This document shows positions 50,098-63,930 of a DNA stretch of 64,000 nt, one piece after another (position 1 is the stretch's first letter; every line of letters begins with the position of its first letter). Below the pieces are notes generated by a model, which was not told where the DNA came from, made no database searches, and saw only the letters and a program-made list of their open reading frames with translations. Position numbers and translations under genes: made by a program. The stretch covers positions 362,381-426,380 of the forward strand of contig OZ026608.1 of the NCBI GenBank assembly GCA_964020085.1, given 5' to 3'. The DNA comes from Micromussa lordhowensis. Lineage: Eukaryota; Cnidaria; Anthozoa; Scleractinia; Lobophylliidae.

Positions 50098-50600
50098 TAT
50101 TACCGGTATGTCGTTTTCCCGGTGGTTTTCCAGTCCTTGTGTCTCACAAGGAATATTGACTATTATCTACTAAAAATATGTATTTATGGAAGTACCAAAA
50201 ACCTGTTGACAAAAAAGAAGTTAAGAGGACGAGCAAACTTTGGCAGATTTTAAGTTAAGCACTTCGCCGCTCGCAAGCAAAATGTCAGCTAGTACAAACC
50301 AGTTACATTAAACGAAATGAAATTTTTCTTGTTTGCCCTATACTGAATAAACATCTTATTAACCGAGCTTAGTCGGTCTGTATGGGAGAATCTTGACCTC
50401 GGTCGTGAGTACAAACCTCACTGAGTTCGGTTTGTACTAACGACCTTGGTCAAGATTCCTCCATAAGAACTCCTTCTCGGTTAATTAGAGCTAAATGTCA
50501 CTACTGTGAGCCAGACCTAACAGTTCGGGCATCCGAGAAATTTAAGACTTGCATTAAGTCGAAGAAAGCGTTTCAATTTTCAAAAAATTTTCATTAACTC
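50098..50600. other. 3' flank of gene B, no gene
   Basis: Contains an imperfect palindrome around 50365-50485 (CTTGACCTCGGTCGTGAGTAC / GACCTTGGTCAAGA). No coding signal. Confidence 0.5.
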
Positions 50601-50606
50601 TTTATT
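50601..50606 (-). terminator. Poly(A) signal of gene B
   Basis: AATAAA on the minus strand, 70 bases after the stop. Its position matches gene A. Confidence 0.75.
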
Positions 50607-50675
50607 TTTCACTCTTTCCTTTCATGACAATTTATGCACTCGCTTTTTTTGTCTTCATTTCCTTTCCACTGACCG

Positions 50676-53600
50676 TTATGCCCCATTCCGTGAAAAAGCT
50701 GCAAAACAAAAAGCGAAATAATTTTATTTAACTGAAAGTTTTAATTGCTGTTTGCATTGTGGGGGGATCTAATCACTTAAAGCATTACATAATCGCCCTC
50801 GATTACTGAAACTATCATTAGTCCAAGACTAACTTATTCATTGTTTTATGTTACATGACGTATGTTTAGCCATCAGACTGACTTGGAAATCAAAAGTAAT
50901 AATAAAACTTGAATCAAGGGAAAACAACAATTCCATCTTTGAAGTTCTGTCATTCATAAAATGTCAGTTTAGTTTTCTTTTTTTTCCATTTTAATTCACA
51001 CGGCCAGTTGGGAAGCAAGTGGCTCACATTGACTAGATTCGTAACGTAAACGCACTTGTTCCCGCTAGAGGTGAAACTTTTTCTGAAGCACGAGTTTTAA
51101 AGTGGACACATGGCCACTAGAATTTCTATATTCTACTTGTAGCAAGGTTTTAATTGTTACACGAGTATTTACCTTTAGTATACGAGTTTTGATTCCATGC
51201 GCCAATCACTTTATCAAAGTTTGCAGTTACCGTTTCCTCCCCATTAGCAACCACTATCTGTTATACAAACAAAAATTATATTTTATAGTCACTTTTATTA
51301 CAAACGGCGTTTGCGAGATATAGCACGGTGTAGAAGTCAGTTTAATGACAGTTAGTACTTTTGTACAGAAACAACAACTTCATATATTTCGCGAAACTGA
51401 TAGCCTGATAGGCTGTTTCTGCTAGAGCTACTACAGATACCAGTGTCTATATTTTCTACATTATACTTAACTAAAACGAAATAACCGGAAATAAGGTCAT
51501 AGTACCTTGTTAATAGTCCAATCAACTCTTGGCTGTGGTCGAATCCAAACGCCAGTCATAGCACCCACATTAACATCCATGAAACTGGCTTTGATGACAA
51601 GTTGCTTTCTAAAGAAAATAACAATCGGTAAAGACGGTAAACGTTCACAAACTGTTGTAAAAATATGAAAGTGGAATGAAAGCCAAATATAATAATCTGA
51701 AACAATTAGTCCTTTACCGAGAGAAAAGCGGTGGAAAAAGACTACCAGACATAACGGGATATAGCAGCGTGTGTACACTTGCTTTTCTGGACAGGGTAGG
51801 TAAGGTAGTTGCATAATTATCTTCGGTTACCATAACAGGAAGCTCCCCTCCGACTAGATTGGATGCTAGTTCATGCTGGGTTACCCCACTCCGGCATTAT
51901 TTTATTCGACGCAAAATTTAAAACGAAACCATCAAAGGAACCCTGATCGCATTTTTTGGGCGCGGCTGGCTATCACAACCCTAAGAGGTATCAAACCTAA
52001 GAGGTAGCGTTTTTTGTTTCCAGTTTCAAACTCAGTTTACATTTCAACACACTTGGCTGTTATTCGCTAATTTGTATCGTAATATTGTCCACATTTCCAA
52101 ACACCTTGAAATAGCTTTGAAATGTACCAAAGGGGCCATATTTTTAACTTCCTTCTCGGTGTTGGGAAGCGTGATCAAACACAATGTCTGATGTTTGATA
52201 TATTACATACCCTTGCACTTCCGTTTTTGGTGTGGTTGCTGGATCGAGCACGGTTTTTCTTTTAGTTTCCATGTAACCCTCTCCATTAATCTTAACCTCC
52301 AGCTTGTACACATCCTTAACGTTGGTGTTTGGTGTGTAAATTTTGACGGAGTAGGTAACTGTTGAAATAACAAATTATTGTGAAAGGAATGTGAAACAAA
52401 ACAACATAGGACCACATACACCTCTCATATTTGTGTCATCTATTTCCTAATTTGAGATACAGGTGTTTTGTGCTGTTTACGTCTGAAAGTTTTCAGAGGA
52501 GCATTTCTTGCCAAGGTCAAAATCTCGTGCGCATTCAACAAATGAAAACCATGGATGTTAACCGTAGATTTCCGACAAATCATCCATCGAATCAAGCCGG
52601 CTATACGCTAAAGACAATACGTATGTCAGTTTTGCTGTTTTAACTCTCAAACACCATTGGGCAATTTGCAAAGTCGTTTTTTCTTGGTTATGTGACCTTG
52701 CTTGGAGTACTTGCGCTTATTAAATTAATCTTCAAAACTGTGGTTCAAGGTCATAATTGATATGTTCTACAGCTTCTGTTTAGAGACCAAATTCCTTTAA
52801 GGTATTTGAACACTGCAAAAATCATTAGATAGATGTTTTGAACTCAGTTGGTCAATAATTCCATTTCCTTAGCACCATCATTACTTCTTTTACTTTTCCA
52901 TTGATTTCTTGCATCACAATTATTTACATATTGCTGCTTCATTTTCATTCTACTTACGGTAAGGTCGAAGCCATGCTCTAGCTGCAAAACAAAATGAAGA
53001 AATCATTAGTAATGCAATCCTTTCGAGTGGAATACCATGGAATATCTCATGAGTCACTCAAATTTTCTCGGTACACACACCCAGTCCGGTCAAGGGAGAA
53101 TGATTGTCCTGTACATGAACTCCTCCAATGATATCATTTTATTAAAAGGGCGCTTGATTAAGAAAAAACAATAACTGCTCACGTGCGTTATAAGTTTTTT
53201 GTACATTTATTTGCCGTCTTCTGCAGAACAAGAACGTGAAATGACCAAGTTTTGAGTAGTCTGAGGAAGCTACTTTCCTCTCTTTCTTCCGCGTTCTTAT
53301 ATGTGCGTTTTTCCAGCTTGTTACTGGCCTTTCCGTGCGATGGATAGTTTTAACCTTAGCAAGGTCAAGCTTTTATTCGATTCTCAGAGTGCAAATCTGT
53401 AAGATTAATAACTATCTCTCTGTCCCAGTGCATCCTTTCGTGCTTTTTTTGCGTTATCTGCTGATTATGAAAAACTCTTCTGTCTTGAGTCCGGGTGTTG
53501 CCGGTTTAGCACTTCTACTACTAGCTTAAAAAAAAGTTAAAACTATCGACGTTCGAGTTTTAAAGAGTAGACATGGTCATTACAATTCTAAAGAAAATTC

Positions 53601-56600
53601 TAGCTTTTTACAATTCAAGAGTTTTGCATTATGACTTACCAGAATACCATGGCCACTCGCCGTCTAACGAAAATTTTCGAATAGCTTGGTCGAATGGTGC
53701 CGTTAACGTTTGTTTTCCCTTTGTAACCTTCACCTGATACACAAACAAAACAAATATCCTAACACACTTACATTCGGATTTCAGAAACAAGTCAGCTGCC
53801 TCGGTCTTTTTTTGCGTGTTTGTGGACCTCGACTCCGTCTCGGCCCATAAACACGCAAAAAACGAACTTGGCCAATATCCAGCCATTTTGACCTCGCACT
53901 TGGTCAATAACCCATATATCTCGAAACGTATTTTAGGTTATTTATGTGGCGTACATAATAACATACGTGAATGCATGGAAACGTACAATACTTAGTTATG
54001 AAGAAGTGTACTGTACTCAATATATTGCAAGTACTATATGTGTATGCAATGAAACTAAATAATAATACTGAATAAAACAATACCTGTGCTAAATTACGTT
54101 TAAGCTTTTCCAGGAAATAATATAATGTTACCTCCTTAAGCTTCCACCCAGGTCTTGCAGATGGAGCAAAAGATAGCCTTTTCGGTTGTATATTAATCTT
54201 TTTCACAGTGCCCACATCAAGATCATAGAACTCTGATACAATCACGTGTAGGTTGCTTAAAAGAATAAAACGATAGACGATAAATCTAAACTCAAATAAG
54301 TCATCATTATTATAAAATGTACAGTTCACAATTACTCTATGGGTATGTTTGGGTTAACTTTCATACATCTCAGTTGCAAGGATTCATTGTTGAACGGGTC
54401 CAGATCATAAAGAACTGAAATAGGGTATCCATTTTAAGGTCAGGTCTGAAATAGGAAATAGAAAATCAAAACACCGCACACCCCGTCTGAGTTCGCGGAG
54501 TACCCCTCCCGGTTTGTCTGCTACTACTTGGAACAATTAATCCTCTACTGAGAGGGAAGCATTGGTGAGGATTACAGTTGTAGTATTACGTACCCATCCT
54601 TACTTTCTAGCAAGTTGTTCCTAACCAGCATTTTTGCAACTTTATGCTCTTAAAGCTGCTAGAATAATTTTAGCACTAGTTTCTTTAAATAAGTGACTCA
54701 AGGCCACGAGTTTTAACCACATCCTCTTCACTTTTACATCAGTGTCTGCACGGACCCTGAACACGAAGGAACAAAAAAAGAACGTATCCTACTTTTCCAT
54801 GGCCTGTGTTGTCTCGAACAAGATTTGATCCGCAGTTTTTTGTTCCCCTTGTCCTTCAATCCTAACAGTCAATCTGTAGTCACTCCTCGCATGTGAGTCC
54901 CGAGTGTAAACTTTGATTGTGTACTTAACTATTGAGATAAACAAAATATCTGTGAACTTAGCGCGCAATGAAACATGCTAGGGTCCACATACATCTCTTT
55001 TATCTTGGCATAATTTGAGTGGAAGGAACTCGATTGACCCTGTTATTAATTATTCTAAATTGTTTTGGTCAAAAAATAAAATGCTACGAGATTACTTTTT
55101 ATTCAGTTTTGAAAATAACCGGTTTCTGGAAAAGGTGATCACATGATATATGCATGGGTAAAGACAATCTGCAACTAGGACTTAGGAGGGGAACGGGAAG
55201 GGAACATGCAGGCGGCCGAGAAATCTGGTATAATCATCGTATAATCATCGTGTAATCATCGTGTAATCATCGTAAATAATTGTATAATGATCGTATAATC
55301 ATCGTAAATCATCGTATAATCATCGTTTAATCATGGTATAATCATCGTAAATAATTGTATAATCATCGTAAATCATCGTGTAATCATCGTATAATCATCG
55401 TGTAATCTCGCATGATATGTACCGTCGGTACTGTTTGTATAAAGGTACATTTAGTGCTTTGTTTTTGGGTATAGCTTTACACCGAATGAAAATGGCTGAT
55501 GACCCGCTAAGGAAAATAGAAAAAACTACGAGGCTGTATTTACCCCAACACTTGTTTTTCAACCAAAACATGCCGCTGCAGAGTATTTTTAATTTTTAAG
55601 ATACTGCCAAGGAATCTGCGAATATTTTGCCCTGAAATTGGGTCGGGATTTGGGAAACTGGGCGGCACAACCCACCGAACGTCCCAAGGATTATTCCTAT
55701 TTTGTCACCCTTTCCCCCCAATCTCACGGCCCATATAGAAAAGAGTTTACTCATGAAAGCTATTATAGTTTCACTGTATGGAGGGTATAGAAAGGTAAAG
55801 TTCCTTGTGAAATTCTTACCAAGGCAACCGACCAATCGTTTCATGCGAAATGCTAGGAGATCTGCGATGCTGTTAAAACCGGCGTCTATGACGTCATCTG
55901 GCACAGAGACGATACTTTTCAGCTCTTGTATTCGCGATGTTTTCTCAGTGTTGGGAATAAGGACACCAAATATGTCGATGTTGTTGTATTTCAACGAGCT
56001 TGCTGTTTGCTCGAGTGTGGAGGTGTCCATAATGCCACCATTCTCATTCTGCGCGTTCCCGTCTGAGAATATGACTAGAATCTATATTGCAGACGATTTG
56101 TTGAATAAGGATGAAAAATAATATTGACATTGTGAACAACAGACTTTCAGCTTTCAATCTTGCAGTGTGTTTCTGTTTTCTCTTTAATATAACTGAGGCC
56201 TGGTGTTTATAACTTTTTTTTCCCAAATCTTCCATATGCATTTTCTTGATTAAAGTCAGAGATAACTTGAATTTGGAAAGTTTGCACCCAAACGGAAAAT
56301 AGTCCAAACTAAAACTCACCTTTGACGTGTCCCTTGTTTTTCTGTCGTCAGGACGCTTGTCAAACTGTTTCAAGACCATTTTACTCAGGGCAAGATTTAA
56401 CAGGTTAAGGCCGCTTCCTGCGTGTTGATACTCGTTGTCCATATAACTGATTGTTTGTGCGGTGGTTCCAAAACAACTTATTCGCCGCGACGTCGCGTAC
56501 GTTGCCAGAGCAACTTTGGTGTCAGTTGACACACTGGTTAGCTTACTCAGCATTCTTTTCACCACAGTTTTTATGTTTTCAACTGTCGTCGAAGAAATAC

Positions 56601-59503
56601 CTTGACTGTTTTGAATCAGGATGACCACATCCGCCTTGTCCATGCAAGAATAGACGCCTGTAATTAGACAACATTATCTCTGTTTTGTATTTGCAGATCT
56701 TGTGGACAATCACTAAGAGTCTCTTAAAGGCCCAGTAGGTGATCGTTTTGAGCCGTTGCTAAGGAAAATTTATTGTCGTATAGCCTTGTCAAATTTCAAA
56801 ACTTTAAGTTGGGTCTGAATCCTACGTAAATAATTGTTTTAAACTTTGCCAAAAGTTGCTTCTTATCATGCTTATCAAAATTTCATAATAGAAAACAATT
56901 TCACCAAATTTCATTGAATTATAAGCCCCTAAAACTGTAATGAGGTTCTTTTTAGCAGATCATATGCTATGGTAACCTATTGTATCACGAAAATGATGAC
57001 AACGTGTTCACCAATGATTGGGCAGTTTTTCGATACCATGATTGTAGCAGCAAGTTATAAAGAGTGGTTAAAATGACCCAACAAAATCTAACTGCTGGAA
57101 ACATTTTTGAACCACCTTTTAAAAGATAGATTCTTACCATAAGGGCACATCGATTCCTTTACTTTCATTGCTAGGAGATCTGCGATCTTGACTAGCTTAG
57201 CAGAAAAATCCGCGTTGATGGCGTCATCTGGTTCAGTGACGATGCCTTTTAGCTCTTGTATTCGAGGTGCTTTGTCAGTGTTGGGAATAAGGACACCAGC
57301 TATTTTGATGTTGTTGTTGACTCTCAATAACTTGGCTGTTTTCTCAAGCATGAAGGTGTCCATAATGTCTCCATTCTCATCCACCGTGTTCCCGTCTGAG
57401 AATATGACTAAAATCTTTAAAATTGGAAACGATTTTTGAGTAAGAAAAACTAAACCAAAATTGACAATGTGTACACAGTCGAACCTCCCAGCTATCTATA
57501 ATAGTCAACTCTCTGCAATGGCCACCTTTTCTGTGTCGGCGACCGGTCCCTATAACGACCACGCCTCTAGAATGGCTACTCTCCTCTGTCTCTAAGGTGT
57601 CGTTGTGGAGATGTTTAGCTGTAATTTGAGACCTGAGACCTTTCAGTAAGTTTCTGTTTGCCAACAATATAACTTTGAGACACAAAAACCCCGAGACAAT
57701 AGATAACTTCTTGTTGAATACCAGATAATTTGCTGATCATACAGCTTGGACCAAAACGGAAAATGGCGAAAAGTAAATCTCACCTTTGCCGTGTTTGTTT
57801 TTCGGTCGCCACGACGTTTATCAAACTGTTTCAAGACCATTTTACTTAGGGCAAGCTGTAACAGGTTAAGACCGCTTCCTCCGTGTTGGTATTCGTTGTC
57901 AATGTAACTAATTGTTTCATCTGCGCTTCCGAAACAACTCATTCGCCGCGACGTAGCGTACTTTGCCAGAGCAAAGTTGAAGTCAGTTGATTCACTGCTT
58001 AGTCGTCTCAGCATTGCTCGCACCACGGTTTTTATGTTTCCAACTGTCGCTGAAGAAGTACCTTGACTGTCTTGGATCAGAACAATCACATCCGCCTTGG
58101 TGTTGCAAACAGGACTGTCTGTAATTAGACATTATGAGCAGATCTAGTAATGTTTCACAAAGTATTCCTAAAATGTTATTCAGTTCCACTTTTCGGACTG
58201 TTGATCAACTTCATGCGTCAATAAGGCGTTCACGTTTTAATGCGGCAAACGGCCACATTCAGAAATTCAACTTGCATAATCCTTTATAATTTAAATCGTT
58301 TATACGGCCACTCAACATCGATTACATTTTTAGGAAGGATAACAACAATGACTGTCTGATAGGCATGACGTGGGCCCCTGAAGAGAGAAAGACAGGAGAG
58401 AGAAAGACAGGAGAGAGAAAGACTGGAGAGAGAAAGACTGGAGAGAGAAAGACTGGAGAGAGAAAGACAGCCGGTTGCTGGATGGAGAACATGGAATGAG
58501 GTGTGAGCCGCAGCCAGAGACAGGGCACGTGAAGACATGGCCTTGTCACGTGCCACTTGGCACGAAGTGAACGGGTAACAGGTAGCATACGACCATTCAA
58601 ACCAGTTATGTTTATCTTTCCATAGCTAATATAATATCCACTGATTCAAGATTCAATTGTTTAACCATATCTGGATGGTGAAGAAGAACTATATCTTACA
58701 TGTACCTGTGATTTTACATTGCTGATGTAAGATCTTGGTGGTGTCAATCTCATTTTTGTTATGTCCCATACAACGAACCATTTCCATGTCGCAGAGACAT
58801 AAACCATGCCTACACCGCCTCTCCTCATCACTTCCTTCGCGGAATTCACTCAGTGGAGCTACAGTAATAAGGAAAATAAGGTGCATCTTACCAATAGTGT
58901 TAACTATTAAGCAGGAGTTAAGATCATTAATGATGTTAGTCATGGAGTATTTTATCATACACTCTATTCAAGGAATAAAATGGGACAATTCTGTCTTCAG
59001 GCAATGCAACCCAGCCTATTGCTAGGTTGGCTTTGAGTAGTTTTTTATCTTTGCGTTTTTATTTCCTGCTGAGATATTTATATACATTTATTTTCTTGCT
59101 GAGGAATTTTGGTTTCCTTGCACAAAGGGTTCTCATCCAGTTTCGCCTAACATCTTGTAATCAAAGAAAAATGAGCAAAATAAAGTAAATGAATTAAAAG
59201 AACAAATAGAATCTGTCACTCATTCTCTTACACTCATCTGGCTCATTTTTTACATGTAGGTAGCCTTATATAGTAAACAAACCGAAATGATATGACCTTA
59301 AAGGACCCTAGTCAGTCTCCACCATTTTCGATGCCATCGAATTTATTGATATTGCACGGTGAAGCGAAATCGTATTGCTTTACTGTAAGTTGTGTTCCTG
59401 AAAGTATGTAATTATCTTTAGTAGTTTCATAGTAATTTATTATTCTCTTCGTTTTAACAAGCTCTGATTGAAGTTCACTAGCCAAACTCTCGTATGTAAA
59501 CAG

Positions 59504-59535
<32 letters not shown>

Positions 59536-61553
59536 GTGGTTAAGCGCTAAACATACTTACAACATTTGTTGGTAGCTTTGTTGTATTTGAAATCTTTCAT
59601 CAAAAACTGTGCCCTTTTTCTGTCGCCAACATTACACTTGTTCTCGTCATTATTGAGGTCTTCCATACAAAAGTCATGAACTTTGCAGCAGCTAAAGAAA
59701 ATAGAAAAGTAAACAAACAACGGGAAAATGCAAAAGATAAAAGGTAAAAGAGGGGCACAGAACAGTTAAAGGTCAAGTCATAGTTATATTTGTATGTGTT
59801 TGAATTTTACGTATTACGTGTCGCCAATCAATGGGCTCCGTGTAGGGACACCAGTTTCTAGTGACGACACATTAATAAAGTTGTTGATTGATAGAAGTTC
59901 AATTTATTTACACTTAAAAGGAAAGGAAAGAGAGGAAGAGAAGGAAAAGACATATTAATATGATAAGAGAGTGAATAAAACGAAAACAAAAATCGTGAAG
60001 ATGACGCGGATTTTATATTTGGCAAACGTTTCAAATTCTTGACAATTTGATGGTGTCCAGAGGCTTAAGTAATTTGTGTCTGTGTCTAATAATAATGATA
60101 CTAATATAAAATATTTATACAGGGAAACCACTTCAGTTATAAAACTGATATCAATGTGGGCCCTGTAAAATAAGACAAAGATGAAATGAGCATATTAAAA
60201 TAAATAAAAGGGGAAATTTTAAATGCGTAAAATACTAACTGGAAGGAAAATGTTGGGTTTTTCCATAATTTATGACGTTAGCATTTATTCATGAAAGAAA
60301 AACTGACAGTGACTCTGACTCTGGCAGAGTGGTTAAAATAATTTGGTTTACTTAACGACAGTTCTCCTTTCTTTTCGTGTATCAAATGCTAACCGCGCCG
60401 GATTCTTCTACGTTTACACTAAACATTTTGCTTGCTATTACCATAAAATCATAAGCTCCATGAAAGAAGGTAATTTTCACTCCCATAGCATCGTTGCTAT
60501 TTGACTTCCATGGTATAAAGCAAGGTCATACTTACTAATCAAAGTTGTCCACGTATTTTCCGTGTCCACGTCGACCGCACCAACAGCCGTAATTGTAAAG
60601 ATTACAAACGCTCGGTCTGCCTGTCACAGCTTTTATCAATTTTTCCAGCAGATTTGTCCTTGCATTGTCAGGTATACCTGGACACACCCTTTTCTCTCCT
60701 TTAACTTCTGAAAAATACATTGTTGAGAAACTTTCAACATTTTGAGAAAATCTTTATAGAGCCTGGCTCTCTTTAGACCGCAGCTGTTTTTATTGATGTC
60801 AGCAAAAAACCCCAAAATCAATGTTCTTGTTTCTCACGTCGTGAAAGGTTCTCTGCTAGCAACAAAAAAAATCATGTTTCTTAGTTATCTAATATAGCAA
60901 TTTATGAGTTAAAACTGACTACATAAATAGATTTTCGGTTTTTGCAATGAAATCATTTTTTTTTTTCACGATGTAATTAATTCAGTCATGCTGTAAAATT
61001 AAGGCCCCACCTTTGGGGCTGGCAGCCCATGAGGGTAACATTTTGACAAGGCATTTCGTCATCAATCAACTCATGAAAACAAAATATCAGCTGGCGTTTA
61101 CAAAAAATCACAACTTACCCTCTCCCAGACTTGTTTCCTTTAGTCGATTATATCTGGTAGATGAGGCTCGACCTTGTAAAAGAGACGATTTTATATTGAA
61201 AATTTTACGCTATTAACGCTATTATCCAATGCTCTTATCCTTGAATACGTGATAAATTAAGACTACACAATATCTGTAACAATTGTTTAATGGAGTAAAC
61301 AAATAGATTAGAAAATAAATTAATTGACTTACATAAAAATATAACGAATAAGAAATGCGTCAAATTGAAAACACAAATTTCAAATTAGTTAGAAAACACT
61401 TCGGATTTTGTGTTGTAATCTGAGTTATCTTATTTGAGTTATTATTGGTGCTGTTGTTTTTTTTTGTAAAATTCTGAAAGCAGGTAGGTTACTAACAGAC
61501 AAACCTATTAAAAACGTTGCCCAACCCACAAAAACGGCGAAGACAATCCTCAT
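50676..61553 (-). CDS. Gene B: secreted PLA2-vWA-vWA-PLAT-PLAT protein, 835 aa
   Basis: Seventeen coding exons (minus): 61553-61505, 61172-61119, 60707-60536, 59691-59561, 58858-58706, 58118-57784, 57414-57138, 56657-56320, 56081-55820, 54928-54793, 54255-54132, 53733-53640, 52981-52958, 52358-52211, 51608-51506, 51257-51173, 50698-50676. They sum to 836 codons; lengths equal gene A except exons 4 (+6), 8 (+3) and 17 (-21). Domain order is as in gene A. The propeptide ends in KR before VCPG. PLA2 has Ca-loop YGCWCGRRGHG, YCCKVHDFC (His97, Asp98) and Asp159 in CLCDMEMVRC, so the catalytic His-Asp network is complete here, unlike gene A. Both vWA domains have ILVIFSDGN but lack a full metal-binding DxSxS. 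The C-terminus is shorter, stopping at a TAA after SRNGA. A digestive, defensive or venom role cannot be decided from sequence. Confidence 0.78.
53165..53262 (-). mobile_element. MITE family 1, fragment in gene B intron
   Basis: Minus-strand match to the CTTGGTCATTTCACG and GGCAAA-AAATGTACAAA blocks of the family. It lies in the intron between PLAT1 and the microexon. Confidence 0.65.
53800..53912. mobile_element. Foldback element family 4, copy in gene B intron
   Basis: Shares GCGTGTTTGTGGACCTCGACTCCGTCTCGG and the TTGGCCAATATCCAGCCAT-type arm with 22990-23145. One arm is shortened. Confidence 0.75.
55225..55408. repeat. ATAATCATCGT minisatellite in gene B intron
   Basis: About 14 units of a motif near (G/A)TAATCATCGT, some with an AAATAATTGT variant, fill 180 bp of the intron between vWA2 and PLAT1. 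Absent from gene A. Confidence 0.93.
57475..57623. mobile_element. MITE with CAGTCGAAC termini, gene B copy
   Basis: Same family and same vWA1 intron as 32049-32412, but with a shorter interior. Confidence 0.65.
58380..58470. repeat. 15-bp tandem repeat GAGAGAGAAAGACWG
   Basis: Six near-identical units in the intron between the last PLA2 exon and vWA1 of gene B. They create repetitive Leu/Ser frames on the minus strand that are not real genes. Confidence 0.93.
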
Positions 61554-61560
61554 CTCTGTC

Positions 61561-62695
61561 CTGTGTAAAAGAAACATGACAGGTGGTTTATGACGTCACG
61601 GTACAACTCGTTAAATCAAAATATTGTCAGTTTCACAAGAGACAAAGAACACAACTTGAACAGCAGTAAAATATCGCTTTGTTAGCATGAATTGTTTGAA
61701 TATGACATATTATGGCATGTTTTTACATGTATATACGCTATTTTTTTTAAAAAAAGGTTATGACATTTCGATCACAAAGCAGGTAGTCTAAAATGATCTA
61801 TTAAGGAAATAGGAAAACAGAGCAAGAAACCTAGATCCATTTTTACACTGTATCTGTTCTCTAACTGTTGACATCCTTGAACGAAAAAGGATAACGACAT
61901 TTGTCAAATAGGGCGCGTGATGGCGTCATCATTCATGACAAAGGCGAGCCAATGAGCGTGCGAGACATTTGACACTTATTGTAAGTTGAGAAACTAAACC
62001 AAGAAGAGTTTGAAAACGCATGGGAAAATCTAGGTAACAGGTCCGGATTTGTTAAGTTGCTGCGTGACATATTCGTCAAAGATGATTCACTTGTAACCTT
62101 AAATCTTAAAAAGAATGTATCTTGGAAACGATATTTTTGTATTTCGCGACTTGCAGCCAGCGCCCGTTTGTAAATACCAGTGTTGCGCTCGCACTGAATT
62201 GCTTTTTGGTGACTTTTCAGTTTGGAGATCAAACACGGCCGAAGTCGTGATCATGATCGTGGTTGAGAACGCCGACGGTAGATCTCATCAAGGAAATTTG
62301 TTCTTTCAATTGTGGTACATCGAGTCTTTTGATATCTGTTAGATGATTTTCAAACATTGTGACTGAAACCCTTTACTTATTTTATGTCAAACTGGGTGCT
62401 GTCCAATTTTTTTAGTTTCTGGAATGTTTACCGTCCTTTTAAATAATCGTGTCGTTTATGATTCTCACCGGTAATCAATACTTGTAGCCGATTAAAAAGT
62501 TCAGTCTGTCGATATATGGCCTGGCCCGTAATTGACCTTCTACCTGATTTTGTGCCTTTAGTAGATAAAATATAGTCATTTCCAACGGACAAATATCACT
62601 TTTATCTTATTTGATGGAAAGTTGATTGATATACTGAAAACGAAATAACTTAACAAGACGAAATCAAAATGTGAAAGAATAAAATTCGAACATAC
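61561..62695. other. Predicted 5' UTR intron of gene B
   Basis: Homologous to 37624-39058. Shared blocks include GAGCGTGCGAGA and the CGCGACTTGCAGCCAGCGCC region. Confidence 0.45.
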
Positions 62696-62822
62696 CTTAC
62701 TCTGGAAAAATGATAACTCAATATTTGTTTTGTGTGTTTCTTCGTTAGTGAAGTGTTCCTCAGCTACTACAGGCTAACGCCAGTTCATAGAAAATACCAA
62801 TTATAAGGTGACTGCGAAACAT
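62696..62822 (-). promoter_or_regulatory. Predicted 5' leader exon of gene B
   Basis: The donor AAG/GTATGT at 62696 and most of the leader match gene A. The ATG of the upstream frame is kept (62820-62822), but a deletion of about 10 bases brings a TGA in early, so the upstream ORF is short here. Confidence 0.4.
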
Positions 62823-63639
62823 TAAACCATTCAGACTCTTAATGTTTAATGATATGTCAAAAAAGAAGTAGTTAAGGGTCAAACTTCAACCTTCAAAACG
62901 ATGCAAGCAGAAATATTTTAAAGGACCTGCATTCCGGTGCTCTGTCGTATGTTTCTTGTCCTTTCGTTGACGATATAAACTCTAAACGTAGGTCGTTTAA
63001 TTTCTGGCAGGAGTTTCTTGCGAAAAAATTGCTTACCGGACATTAGATTTCCATGGAATAAGAATCAAAAATGTTTCATGACTTTTCCAAACACCAAGAA
63101 AAGAGCTAAAAATAAGATTAAGCGGCGAAGTATTTTTAAACTGAGAAAAAGAGAAGCAAACAGAAAGTAAACAGAGGTATTAAAATGGTAAAGATATCTC
63201 GTAATTAAGGACACACCAGACACAATAAGAGATTTATTTGAATAACCTAGTACGAATGATTTTCAGTGTGTTGGTTTAAAACATTTTGTAGATCAAAGCT
63301 TATGTTCTTGACAGTCCTTTTCATTTCAGTTCAGTTCTTAGAAATTCCTAATCGACAACTTGCTTAGTCTGGTGTCCATTCTTCCGTTTACAAAAGGCGA
63401 AGTTTTTTTGACCTGCCAAAAGGGCAAAGTACCTGCTTATATCACGCTTACTCATGATTTATATGAGCTACGATACGGAAACACTCGAATAGAACACCAA
63501 TTATTATTTTTGACACAAATAAGCTTTTAAACTGAACCGTTTGAAACAGTAAGAATATTTTTTCTACTATTTTGTTATTATTCAATTGAGATCAATTTGA
63601 ATTAAAGTGTTTTTACTTGAAGTTGGTTAATAAATAAAC

Positions 63640-63930
63640 GACCTTTCCCTAACATGCTGCTCTCCTCACTCTGCTCTCTTCACTAAGTGGTTTGTCTTAC
63701 TGCAGGCAGCGTGAAAAGACGCGAACCTAGCCAAGCATTAACTGTGCAAAACCTGTAAGCAATTATGTCACCTATAAAAAAAATTCGTCGCAGAGCTAGG
63801 ATAGAGTTATATTCTTGTGCACCTTCAGTAAGGTTAGATTACTGATTCGCTTGGTACAATTCCAGTCAAAAAGTCAAGAGACAAACTTTGATCCGCTTCC
63901 AACGCAAGGTACAGATATATCATCTTACTT
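63640..63930 (+). promoter_or_regulatory. Promoter and leader of a second lectin gene, cut by the window edge
   Basis: This closely matches 39980-40250: CTGCTCTCCTCACTCTGC, a TATA-like CCTATAAAA (63771-63779), AGGATAGAGTTATATTCTTG and the donor context GCAAGGTACAGA near 63905. In unit 1 the lectin signal-peptide exon follows about 160 bases after this donor, so a second lectin gene is expected to start just beyond 64000. Confidence 0.6.

Noticed and set aside
58284..58600. Minus-strand frames with repeated LSLSSLSLS and FLSPV
   Set aside because: They are readings of the 15-bp GAGAGAGAAAGACWG tandem repeat.
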